Notes under the pieces: generated by a model | The model's input: only the letters and a program-made list of their open reading frames with translations | What the model was told of the DNA's origin: nothing | Databases searched by the model: none | Program-made: the position numbers and the translations under genes | Part shown: one piece after another, positions 7,981 through 14,876 of the stretch | How the letters are laid out: each line of letters starts with the position of its first letter | Position numbering within the stretch: position 1 is the stretch's first letter | Assembly (NCBI GenBank): GCA_012514775.1 | Contig: JAAYZQ010000250.1 | Location: forward strand, 1 to 28,740 | DNA: 28,740 bases | Direction of reading: 5' to 3' | From: Anaerolineaceae bacterium | GTDB lineage: Bacteria > Chloroflexota > Anaerolineae > JAAYZQ01

Positions 7981-8631
7981 ATGCTCGTCAAATACCGGAT
8001 GACACCCGATCCTATCATCGTTCGGCCCGACGTGTCCATCGCCGAGGCGCTGGACCAGATGCGGCAAGACGGCGTCCACCGCTATCCCGTGGTCGATAGC
8101 AGGGGCAAGCTGGTGGGCATCGTCACCGAGTCGGACCTCCTGTACGCCTCGCCGTCGTCGGTGACGTCGCTGAACGTCTGGGAGCTGACCTATCTCCTGA
8201 GCCAGGTCAAGGTCAGGTCGACCATGACCAAGGACGTCATTACCGTGGACGAGGAGGCACCCATCGAGGACGCCGCCCGCCTGATGCGCGACCACGACGT
8301 CGGCGGCCTGCCGGTCATGCGCCGCGGCAAGCTGGTGGGCATCATCACCGAGTCGGACCTGTTTGACGTGTTCCTGGAGTTGCTGATGGCCCAGGAGGCG
8401 GGCCTGAGGTTGACGGTGCTGGCCCCCTACGTGAAGGGGTCCATGGCCCAGATCACCGCGGCCATCAGCGAGGCGGGTGGCTTGATCCACTCCCTCAACT
8501 CGTTCGTGCCGGAAGACCCCGAACAGTGGGGGTGCATCTTGAAAGTCGCCGACATCTCCAGGGAAAAGCTCCTGGAGGCCGTCGAGCCGCTGGTGCTCCA
8601 GGTGCTCGACATCCGCGAGATCGAGGAGTAG
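7981..8631 (+). CDS. CBS-pair protein with C-terminal ACT-like domain
   Basis: 216 aa. Two CBS motifs are clear: YPVVDSRGKLVGIVTESDLL near residues 35-55 and LPVMRRGKLVGIITESDLFD near 108-128, each introduced by an MT-x-D-x-I/V-x-V segment. The last roughly 75 residues (from LRLTVLAPYVKGSMAQITAA) look like an ACT fold. CBS pairs bind adenine nucleotides or S-adenosylmethionine, and ACT domains bind amino acids or cofactors, so this is probably a ligand-sensing regulator. It sits between two methyltransferase modules, which makes a signal such as SAM or ATP/AMP level plausible (inference). No enzyme or DNA-binding domain is attached. Start ATG 7981 has AAAGGA upstream. Confidence 0.85.
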   Translation: MLVKYRMTPDPIIVRPDVSIAEALDQMRQDGVHRYPVVDSRGKLVGIVTESDLLYASPSSVTSLNVWELTYLLSQVKVRSTMTKDVITVDEEAPIEDAARLMRDHDVGGLPVMRRGKLVGIITESDLFDVFLELLMAQEAGLRLTVLAPYVKGSMAQITAAISEAGGLIHSLNSFVPEDPEQWGCILKVADISREKLLEAVEPLVLQVLDIREIEE

Positions 8632-8755
8632 TGACTTGACCTGGGTCGCGACTGGACAACTATCGGGAGGTGAGCGACTACGGAAAGGGATTACAAGGGA
8701 GTAATACGACGACCTTTAACCAACCAATTCTTAATCTCTGGAGGGAGAAGGAACG
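8632..8755 (+). promoter_or_regulatory. Leader/possible weak promoter ahead of corrinoid protein 1
   Basis: 124 bases, locally less GC-rich than its surroundings. TTGACC at 8636-8641 could be a -35 box, but the best -10 at 16 bases (AACTAT, 8658-8663) is poor. From about 8700 the sequence is A/T-rich and ends in GGAGGGAGAAGGA, a strong ribosome site for the ATG at 8756. A new transcription start here is possible but weakly supported. Confidence 0.25.
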
Positions 8756-9394
8756 ATGAGCGAACTATTGGAACAGATCTCGACCGCTGTCATCGAGGGC
8801 AACCTCGACGACATCGAGGATCTCACCGAGGACGCCCTGGATGAGGGGCTGAACGCCGAGCAGGTCTTGAACCAGGGCCTGATGGCCGGCATGGACTATG
8901 TCGGCGTCGAGTTCAAAGCCGGCAACATGTTTGTCCCCGAGGTGCTGCGCTCGGCCAAGACGATGCAGATCGCGATGGACATCATCAAGCCGCTGCTCGT
9001 GGAGAGCGGCGTCAAGACCGCGGGCAAGGTGCTGCTGGGCACTGTCAAGGGCGACCTGCACGACATCGGCAAGAACCTCGTCGGCATGATGTGCGAGGGC
9101 GGGGGCTTTGAGGTCAAGGACATCGGCAAGGACGTGGCGCCCGAGCAGTTCGTGGAAGCGGTCAAGGAGTGGGAGCCCGACGTGCTCGGCATGTCGGCGC
9201 TGCTGACCACGACCATGCGCGCCATGGAGAGCACCATCAAGGTCCTCGAAGAGGCGGGCCTGCGCGACCGGGTCAAGATCATCATCGGGGGTGCGCCCGT
9301 GACCCAGACCTTTGCCGACCAGATCGGCGCCGATGGCTATGCCTCCAACGCGGCGGGCGCGGCCGACCTGGCCAAGAGGCTACTGGCCAGCTAG
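8756..9394 (+). CDS. Corrinoid-binding methyl carrier protein, paralog 1 (MttC/MtbC-like)
   Basis: 212 aa two-domain methyl carrier. An N-terminal helical bundle (to about residue 90) caps the cobalamin; the C-terminal Rossmann-like domain carries the base-off motif D100-L-H102-D-I-G105 (GDLHDIGKNLV), in which His102 would be the lower ligand to cobalt. Further cobalamin contacts SALLTTTM and GGAPV are present. The length equals that of MtbC/MttC/MtgC-type proteins. It accepts a methyl group from an MttB protein, most simply MttB 2 encoded 60 bases downstream, and passes it to an acceptor enzyme. It has a strong ribosome site; a hairpin follows the gene (9401-9421). Confidence 0.95.
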   Translation: MSELLEQISTAVIEGNLDDIEDLTEDALDEGLNAEQVLNQGLMAGMDYVGVEFKAGNMFVPEVLRSAKTMQIAMDIIKPLLVESGVKTAGKVLLGTVKGDLHDIGKNLVGMMCEGGGFEVKDIGKDVAPEQFVEAVKEWEPDVLGMSALLTTTMRAMESTIKVLEEAGLRDRVKIIIGGAPVTQTFADQIGADGYASNAAGAADLAKRLLAS

Positions 9395-9400
9395 GGTTGA

Positions 9401-9421
9401 GGTCGAGGCGCGCCCTCGACC
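9401..9421 (+). repeat. Hairpin between corrinoid gene 1 and MttB 2
   Basis: GGTCGAGG (9401-9408) pairs with CCTCGACC (9414-9421) around a five-base loop; imperfect pairing continues outward (GGGTTGA with CCAATCCC). No T-run follows, and the next gene has AGAAGGAGA just after. It is likely to be an mRNA-stability or attenuation hairpin separating expression of the carrier from the methyltransferase (inference). Confidence 0.45.
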
Positions 9422-9454
9422 CCAATCCCATCTCAAGAGAAGGAGAATCACTCC

Positions 9455-10912
9455 ATGAGGACAAACTATCCAGTCAATTCCGGCGTACGCTTCCAGATGC
9501 TCTCCGACGAGCAACTCGAGGAGCTGTTCGAGGGCGTGCTCCACGTGCTCGAATACACTGGTCTGGACGTGTACCACGACGAAGCACGAGACGTCCTGAA
9601 AAAGGCGGGCGCCTGGGTGGAAGGGCTGCGCGTGCGGCTGCCTTCCTACATGGTCAAGGACGCCCTGGCCAAGGCCCCGCGGTCGTTCACGCTGTGGGCC
9701 CGCGACGGCAACCCGAAGCACGACATCCACATCGGGCCCGGCCGGGCGCACTTTGGCCCTGGCCCCACGTGCCCCAACTTTATCGACATCGAGACCATGG
9801 AGCGCCGGCCGTACGTCAAGACCGACGTGCCGCCGGTGGCCACCATCGTCGACGCCCTGCCGAACATCGACTTTTGCGAGTCGTTGGGCACCGTGGGCGA
9901 CGTCCACCACGAGCTGGGCGCCCTGTACGAGTTCGCGGGCATGTTCCCCAACACCAGCAAGCCCATCGTCGCCTGGTCGTACGATCGCTTTGACTCGGCC
10001 GGCATCCACGAGATCGCCGTGGCCGAGGCGGGCGGGCAGGCGGCCTTTGAGAGGCGGCCCAACTATGTCCACTACTGCGAGCCGCTCTCGCCGCTGGTGA
10101 GCACCTTCGAGGCGCTGGACAAGCTCATCTTTGCGGCACGGCACCGCATTCCCCTGGTGTTCACGCCCTGCCCCATTGCCGGCGGTACCGCCCCGGTGAC
10201 CCCGGCGGGCATCATCACGCAGGCGGCGGCCGAGTCGTGGATGGGCCTCACGCTGGCGCAGGCGCTGCAGCCGGGCCTGCCCTTTATCATGGGCGGGGTA
10301 CTGTCGGTCATGGACATGAGCAGCATGATCCTGGCCTACGGCGCGCCCGAGCTGCCGCTGATGATGGCCGGCCTCACCGAGCTGGCGCACTTTGCCGGGC
10401 TGCCGCTGTGGCAGACGGGCGGCTGCACCGACTCGAAGTGCTTTGACGAGCAGGCCATCATCGAGGGCTCCATGGCGGTCTTTTTCTCGGCGCTGAGTGG
10501 CGGCGACCTGTGCCACGACGTGGGCTACACCGAGAGCGCCATGACGGGGTCGGTCTTCCAGCTCGTGGCCATGGACGAGGCCATCGGCTACTCGCGGCGG
10601 ATCACGCGCGGTATCGAGGTCACGCCCGAGACGCTGGCGGTGGACGTCATCAAGACGGTGGGACCCAACGGCCACTACCTGCGGCAGCAGCACACCCGCA
10701 AGTTCTACAAGACCGAGTTCTGGTATCCCAACCTCTGCGACCGCCGCAACTTTGAGGAATGGGAGATGATGGGCAAGACGACGTTCAAGGACCGCACGGT
10801 GGCCCGCGTCCAAGACATCCTGGCCACCCACAAGCCGTCGCCCATCAAGCCAGAGACGGAAAAAGTCATCGAGAAGGTCCTTGCCGAAGCCGAAGAACGG
10901 GTCAAGAATTAG
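9455..10912 (+). CDS. MttB-superfamily corrinoid methyltransferase, paralog 2
   Basis: 485 aa. Family features: N-terminal NYPVNSGVRFQMLSDEQLEE, HVLEYTGLDVYHDEARDVL, ALPNIDFCESLG near residue 140, a conserved ACPIAGG-like segment (CPIAGGTAPVTPAG) near residue 240, GGCTDSKCFDEQA near residue 325, and C-terminal VGPNGHYLRQQHT then FWYPNLCDR. The frame is continuous with no internal TAG, so it belongs to the non-pyrrolysine group that uses quaternary amines. It lies between corrinoid proteins 1 and 2 and could use either. Start ATG 9455 with GAAGGAGA nearby. Cytoplasmic. The substrate cannot be assigned from sequence alone. Confidence 0.92.
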   Translation: MRTNYPVNSGVRFQMLSDEQLEELFEGVLHVLEYTGLDVYHDEARDVLKKAGAWVEGLRVRLPSYMVKDALAKAPRSFTLWARDGNPKHDIHIGPGRAHFGPGPTCPNFIDIETMERRPYVKTDVPPVATIVDALPNIDFCESLGTVGDVHHELGALYEFAGMFPNTSKPIVAWSYDRFDSAGIHEIAVAEAGGQAAFERRPNYVHYCEPLSPLVSTFEALDKLIFAARHRIPLVFTPCPIAGGTAPVTPAGIITQAAAESWMGLTLAQALQPGLPFIMGGVLSVMDMSSMILAYGAPELPLMMAGLTELAHFAGLPLWQTGGCTDSKCFDEQAIIEGSMAVFFSALSGGDLCHDVGYTESAMTGSVFQLVAMDEAIGYSRRITRGIEVTPETLAVDVIKTVGPNGHYLRQQHTRKFYKTEFWYPNLCDRRNFEEWEMMGKTTFKDRTVARVQDILATHKPSPIKPETEKVIEKVLAEAEERVKN

Positions 10913-10922
10913 GAGATACAAG

Positions 10923-11564
10923 ATGAGTAGACTATATGAGCGCATTTCAACCGCCATCATGGAAGGCGATCCGGAAAAGACGGCCCAACTGGTGCAAAAG
11001 TGCCTGGATCAGGGCACGACGTCCAAAGAGGTCCTGGACAATGCCATGGTTGTGGGCATGGGCGAGGTCGGTGTCCGGTTCAAGGCCGGCGACATGTTTG
11101 TGCCGGAGGTCCTCATGTCGGCCGACGCCATGCAGGCGGGCCTTCAGGTCCTGCGGCCACACCTGGTGGCCAGCGGGGTAAAGCTCATCGGCAAAATCGT
11201 GATGGGCACCGTCAAGGGAGACCTGCATGACATCGGCAAGAACCTGGTGAACATGATGTGCGAGGGTGCGGGCTTTGAGATCATTGACATCGGTTTCAAC
11301 GCCGACCCGGAAAAGTTTGTCGAAGCCATCAAGGAGCACCAGCCGGACGTGGTGGGCATGTCGGCCATGTTGACGACGACGATGCGGGCCATGGCCCACA
11401 CCATCAAGGCCATCGAAGAGGCCGGCCTGCGCGACCGGGTCAAGATCATGGTCGGTGGCGCGCCCGTGGACGCGGCCTTTTCGGAGCGCATCGGGGCCGA
11501 CGGCTATGGCTCCAACGCGCCCTCTGGCACCGAACTGGCCAAGAAGTTTGTCGGCGCGGCCTAG
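10923..11564 (+). CDS. Corrinoid-binding methyl carrier protein, paralog 2
   Basis: 213 aa from ATG 10923; the ribosome site AGGAGA overlaps the MttB 2 stop codon, so the genes are coupled. The base-off motif D100-L-H102-D-I-G105 is in the same position as in paralog 1, and the following segments SAMLTTTM and GGAPVD match cobalamin-binding loops. The helical cap (LYERISTAIMEGDPEKTAQL) is also clearly homologous. Similarity to paralog 1 is high along the whole length, especially LRDRVKI-x-x-GGAPV, which suggests duplication and perhaps shared partners. It probably serves MttB 2 and/or MttB 3, whose genes flank it. Confidence 0.95.
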   Translation: MSRLYERISTAIMEGDPEKTAQLVQKCLDQGTTSKEVLDNAMVVGMGEVGVRFKAGDMFVPEVLMSADAMQAGLQVLRPHLVASGVKLIGKIVMGTVKGDLHDIGKNLVNMMCEGAGFEIIDIGFNADPEKFVEAIKEHQPDVVGMSAMLTTTMRAMAHTIKAIEEAGLRDRVKIMVGGAPVDAAFSERIGADGYGSNAPSGTELAKKFVGAA

Positions 11565-11575
11565 CACCGCGGATC

Positions 11576-12316
11576 ATGATGAACGGCTCCGGATCATCGC
11601 CTTTCACTTCGTTCAAGACCGTGGGGGAACGACCCGTCGTGGTCGTGTCCTGCCAGGTGTTGCAGGACATGCTCGTTCGCCTGCTGCCCGACGGCATGGC
11701 GCAGCAAGTCACCTTCATGGACTACGGGCTGCACAGGGTGCCGGGCAAGATGACGCCCGCGCTCCAGGAGATCCTGGATGGGATCGAGGAGCCGAGCGTG
11801 GTCATGCTCGGCTACGGGCTGTGCGGCAACGGTCTGAAGGGCCTGCGGGCGGGGAAGCACATCCTCCTCGTGCCGCGGGTGGACGACTGCATCGCGCTGC
11901 TTCTGGGCTCGCACCGGGACTATATCCGGGAGTTCGAGGCGGTGCCGGGCACGTACTACCTGAGCAAGGGGTGGCTGGAATCTGGAAGCCATCCGCTGAA
12001 AGAGTACCAGGAGTACGAGCCCAAGTACGGCGCGGAGCAGGCGGCCTGGATCATGGACCAGCAGTACCGGCACTACGAGCGGCTGGTGCTGGTGGCCCAG
12101 AACCAGGAGGACCTGGACGCCTATCGTGAGCAGGCCCTGGAAGTCGCCCGTTTTTGTGAGCGATGGGGCATGCGCTTCGAAGAGCGCCTGGGCTCCGACG
12201 ACTACGTGCGGCGTTTTGTGGCTACGGCCTCCAACCTGGACGCGGCCGATGCGAGCGCTGACTTTCTGGTCATTCCGCCCGGAGGAGAGATCCGGCAAGA
12301 GCAGTTCATGCGGTGA
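11576..12316 (+). CDS. DUF1638-family protein
   Basis: 246 aa, recognised from the family pattern: SCQVLQ near residue 25, LGYGLCGNGLKG at 78-89, PRVDDCIALLLGS at 100-112, and GTYYLSKGW near 125. The function of DUF1638 is not established. Three Cys (26, 83, 105), each inside a conserved block, could bind a metal or cluster (inference). From memory, homologs occur near MttB and corrinoid genes in other anaerobes, and here it lies between corrinoid protein 2 and MttB 3, pointing to an accessory role in corrinoid-dependent methyl transfer, such as cofactor insertion, activation or quality control. The start is ATG 11576 or 11579; no good ribosome site is visible. Confidence 0.82.
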   Translation: MMNGSGSSPFTSFKTVGERPVVVVSCQVLQDMLVRLLPDGMAQQVTFMDYGLHRVPGKMTPALQEILDGIEEPSVVMLGYGLCGNGLKGLRAGKHILLVPRVDDCIALLLGSHRDYIREFEAVPGTYYLSKGWLESGSHPLKEYQEYEPKYGAEQAAWIMDQQYRHYERLVLVAQNQEDLDAYREQALEVARFCERWGMRFEERLGSDDYVRRFVATASNLDAADASADFLVIPPGGEIRQEQFMR

Positions 12317-12342
12317 TCGCCAATCTAATAGGAGAAGGAACC

Positions 12343-13845
12343 ATGCAAGTACGAAAAACGAATTATACTGTGAACGCCACGCCGACATTCCAGGTTCTCA
12401 CCGAAGACGAGATCGAGGCCATCTACTACTCGGCCCTTTCCGTGCTCTACGAGACGGGCGTTCGGGTTTACGAACCGGAAGGCGTGCGAGTTGCATACGA
12501 GGGCGGGGCCATCGTCGAGGACACGCAGGCGGACAACAGCCTGGTCAAGATTCCGCCCTGGTTGGTGGACAAGGCGCTGGCGACGCTGCCGCGCAAGGTG
12601 GTGGTCATCGGCCCCGACCGCAAGCACAAGATGGAGCTGTACAAGGACTCGCTCTACTTCGGGTCCGGCTCCGACACGCCCTATACCATCGACCCCTACA
12701 CGGGCGAGCGCCGGCGCGCCCTGTACAAGGACGTGAAGAACTTTGCCAAGCTGGCCCAGGCGCTGCCGAACATCGACTTTCACATGTCGCTGGGCATCGT
12801 CCAGGACACGCAGGTGGGCACCTACGACCGGTGGCAGTACCTGGCGATGCTGGAAGGGACCAACAAGCCCATCAACATCACGGCGGTGGACATTGACGGG
12901 CTGCGCGACCAGCTGGAGATGGCCTACATCCGGGTGGGCGGCAAGGAAGAATGGCGGAAGGGACCGATCTTTTCGCTGTACATCGAGCCGGTGTCGCCCC
13001 TGAGCCACAGCGAGGAGGTGGTGCAGAAGCTGCTGTTCGCCTCGGAGCACGAGATCCCGTTCGTCTACACGCCCTGCCCGCTGGCGGGCGCGACGTCGCC
13101 CTGCACGCTGGCCGGGACGGCGGTCCAGGCGCTGACGGAGAGCCTGTTTGGCATCGTGTTGAGCCAGACGGTCAAGCCGGGGGCGCCGCTGATCATCGGC
13201 GGCCTGATGTCCAACATGGACATGCAGACGACGGTCTACTGCTACGGCTCGCCGGAGATGGCGCTGCTGAGCGCGGCCTACACCGACATCACCAAGTGGC
13301 TGGGCGTGCCCGAGTACGAGACAGCGGGCTGCTCCGACGCCAAGATGTTTGACGAGCAGGCGGCGATGGAGGCGACGATCAACATCGCCACGGCGGGCCT
13401 CATCGGCGGAAACATGATCCACGACGTGGGTTACCTGGAGCAGGGCCTGACCAGCTCGGCAGAGATGATGGTCGCCTCGGACGAGATCATCGACCGGGTG
13501 AAGCGCATCCTGCGCGGCATCCCGGTGGACGACGCCACCAAGGCCCTGGACGTCATGGACACGGTCGGCCCGGGTGGCCATTACCTGGAGCACGACCACA
13601 CCTACACGCGCTTCAAGACCGAGATCTGGCGGCCCAAGCTGACGGACCGCCTCAACTGGGAGAACTGGACGGCCGCCGGCAGCAAGAGCTACCGCGACCG
13701 CGTCCACGAGCGCGTCGTCGAGCTGCTCGAGGCCGAGACCGAGCCCCTGATGGACGAAAAGATGTTCCAGGAGATCAAGCGCGTCTGCGAGTCGGCCGAC
13801 ACTCGCCACAAGGACGAAGAGCTGGACTTCCAGTTGTTTGTCTAA
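12343..13845 (+). CDS. MttB-superfamily corrinoid methyltransferase, paralog 3
   Basis: 500 aa from ATG 12343, chosen because GGAGAAGGA (12331-12339) precedes it; an in-frame GTG at 12313 lies inside the previous gene's end and lacks a site. Motifs: YFGSGSDTPYTIDPYTGE near residue 105, ALPNIDFHMSLGI near 145, CPLAGATSPCTLAGT near 240, AGCSDAKMFDEQAAMEA near 330, and C-terminal VGPGGHYLEHDHT then IWRPKLTDR. It is closest in appearance to MttB 5. No internal stop. It very likely demethylates a quaternary amine in partnership with corrinoid protein 2 or 1. Two strong hairpins follow the gene. Confidence 0.92.
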   Translation: MQVRKTNYTVNATPTFQVLTEDEIEAIYYSALSVLYETGVRVYEPEGVRVAYEGGAIVEDTQADNSLVKIPPWLVDKALATLPRKVVVIGPDRKHKMELYKDSLYFGSGSDTPYTIDPYTGERRRALYKDVKNFAKLAQALPNIDFHMSLGIVQDTQVGTYDRWQYLAMLEGTNKPINITAVDIDGLRDQLEMAYIRVGGKEEWRKGPIFSLYIEPVSPLSHSEEVVQKLLFASEHEIPFVYTPCPLAGATSPCTLAGTAVQALTESLFGIVLSQTVKPGAPLIIGGLMSNMDMQTTVYCYGSPEMALLSAAYTDITKWLGVPEYETAGCSDAKMFDEQAAMEATINIATAGLIGGNMIHDVGYLEQGLTSSAEMMVASDEIIDRVKRILRGIPVDDATKALDVMDTVGPGGHYLEHDHTYTRFKTEIWRPKLTDRLNWENWTAAGSKSYRDRVHERVVELLEAETEPLMDEKMFQEIKRVCESADTRHKDEELDFQLFV

Positions 13846-13866
13846 CCCATACGGCGCACGAGTAAG

Positions 13867-13960
13867 GTCTCCCGGGCAAGGCAATGGCGCCCTGACCGGG
13901 AGACTTGACTCCGCCGGACCCTGATCGAGGTCAGGACACAGGTCCTGATCTCGATCAGGG
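13867..13960 (+). repeat. Two tandem stem-loops after MttB 3
   Basis: The first stem is GTCTCCCGG (13867-13875) with CCGGGAGAC (13896-13904), loop 20 bases. The second is a 19-base arm at 13919-13937 pairing with 13942-13960 around the tetraloop ACAG, with a single G-U pair and no other mismatch. No T-run follows. They fill most of the 164-base gap between MttB 3 and the small protein gene and probably act as a partial terminator or RNA-processing/stability block (inference). Confidence 0.6.
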
Positions 13961-14009
13961 GCTTATGGTCGCCCGGTGCAGGCAAACCGGGCGCCCGAGG
14001 AGGAACGAA

Positions 14010-14333
14010 TTGGCAACAGCCAAGATCACGTCGGGTATCTGTGGCTTTACGGCCACGGTGCGTGCCAGGAAGAACGGCCGCAAGGTCATGCTCGAGATCG
14101 ACAGCGACTGCGCGGCGATCCAGGCGCTGGCTGCCGGGCTGACGGAAGTGGACCCCTTCCAGGAGATCACCTTCCGCGGCCAGGGGCCGCAGACGCTCAA
14201 GGCCGGCGCCGAGCACTGCTATCACCCGGCCTGCCCGGTACCCGTGGGCATCATCAAGGCCGTCGAGGTCGAGTCGGGCCTGGCCCTGCCGGCCGAGGCG
14301 CGCATCGAGCTGTCAAAGGACGGCGAGGACTAG
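14010..14333 (+). CDS. Small conserved cysteine-containing protein (possibly DUF6951-like)
   Basis: 107 aa from TTG 14010, which has the strong site GAGGAGGAACG just upstream; longer in-frame extension upstream would cross the hairpins and has no support. Four Cys sit in compact motifs: GICGF (Cys11), DSDC (Cys34) and HCYHPACPVP (Cys70, Cys75), which look like metal or cluster ligands. From memory it resembles a family listed as DUF6951, seen in methanogens and other anaerobes; this is unverified. No enzyme function can be assigned. Its place in a corrinoid methyltransferase cluster suggests an accessory role. Confidence 0.7.
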   Translation: MATAKITSGICGFTATVRARKNGRKVMLEIDSDCAAIQALAAGLTEVDPFQEITFRGQGPQTLKAGAEHCYHPACPVPVGIIKAVEVESGLALPAEARIELSKDGED

Positions 14334-14356
14334 CCGCCCGTCGGGGGCACGCGACT

Positions 14357-14863
14357 ATGCACATCGAACGGGCCGGCATCGCCGATGCCCAGGCAATCCT
14401 CGACCTGCAAAAGCTGGCCTACCTGCAAGAGGCGGCCATCTATGACGATTATAGCATTGCGCCCCTCCGGCAGACCCTGGCCGAAATGGAGGAGGACGTG
14501 AGGCGGCAGGTTGTCCTGAAAGCCGTGGTCGACGGGCACATTGTCGGCTCGGTGCGGGGCCTGGCGAGCGGCGATACCTGCTACGTCGGCCGGCTCATCG
14601 TGCATCCCGACCATCAGGACCAGGGCATCGGCAGGCGCCTGCTGGCCGAGATCGAGGCCATGTGCCCCGCGGTGCGACGCTACGAGTTGTTTACCGGGCA
14701 CCGGAGCGAGAAGAACCTGCACCTGTACGACAGGCAGGGCTATCGCCCGCTGCGCACGGAACGGATAGACGACCGGCTGACGCTGGTTTTCCTGGAGAAG
14801 ACCAATCCGGCCCGCGGGTGCGAGGACCGTTCCTCCACTGTCCGGCCGAACACATATAGGTAA
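14357..14863 (+). CDS. GNAT-family N-acetyltransferase
   Basis: 168 aa. The acetyl-CoA-binding motif is clear: VGRLIVHPDHQDQGIGRRLL (Q-x-x-G-x-G/R pattern) around residues 75-95, followed by LYDRQGYRPLRTER, the usual last strand-helix unit. The N-terminus (IERAGIADAQAILDLQKLAY) fits the family. The acetyl acceptor is unknown and could be an amine from the pathway, an antibiotic or a protein. Start ATG 14357 was chosen where homology begins; the frame is open further upstream but overlaps the preceding gene. It ends 13 bases before the ASKHA gene. Confidence 0.82.
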   Translation: MHIERAGIADAQAILDLQKLAYLQEAAIYDDYSIAPLRQTLAEMEEDVRRQVVLKAVVDGHIVGSVRGLASGDTCYVGRLIVHPDHQDQGIGRRLLAEIEAMCPAVRRYELFTGHRSEKNLHLYDRQGYRPLRTERIDDRLTLVFLEKTNPARGCEDRSSTVRPNTYR

Positions 14864-14876
14864 CGGGGAAGATCCT

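Noticed and set aside
8700..8712. TAATACGAC resembling a T7 phage promoter core
   Set aside because: Only nine bases match, the rest of the promoter is missing, and no phage gene is near.
13976..14863. Single 295-residue protein covering the small Cys protein region and the GNAT gene
   Set aside because: GNAT homology begins at the ATG at 14357; the upstream part is an out-of-frame reading of the 107-residue gene.
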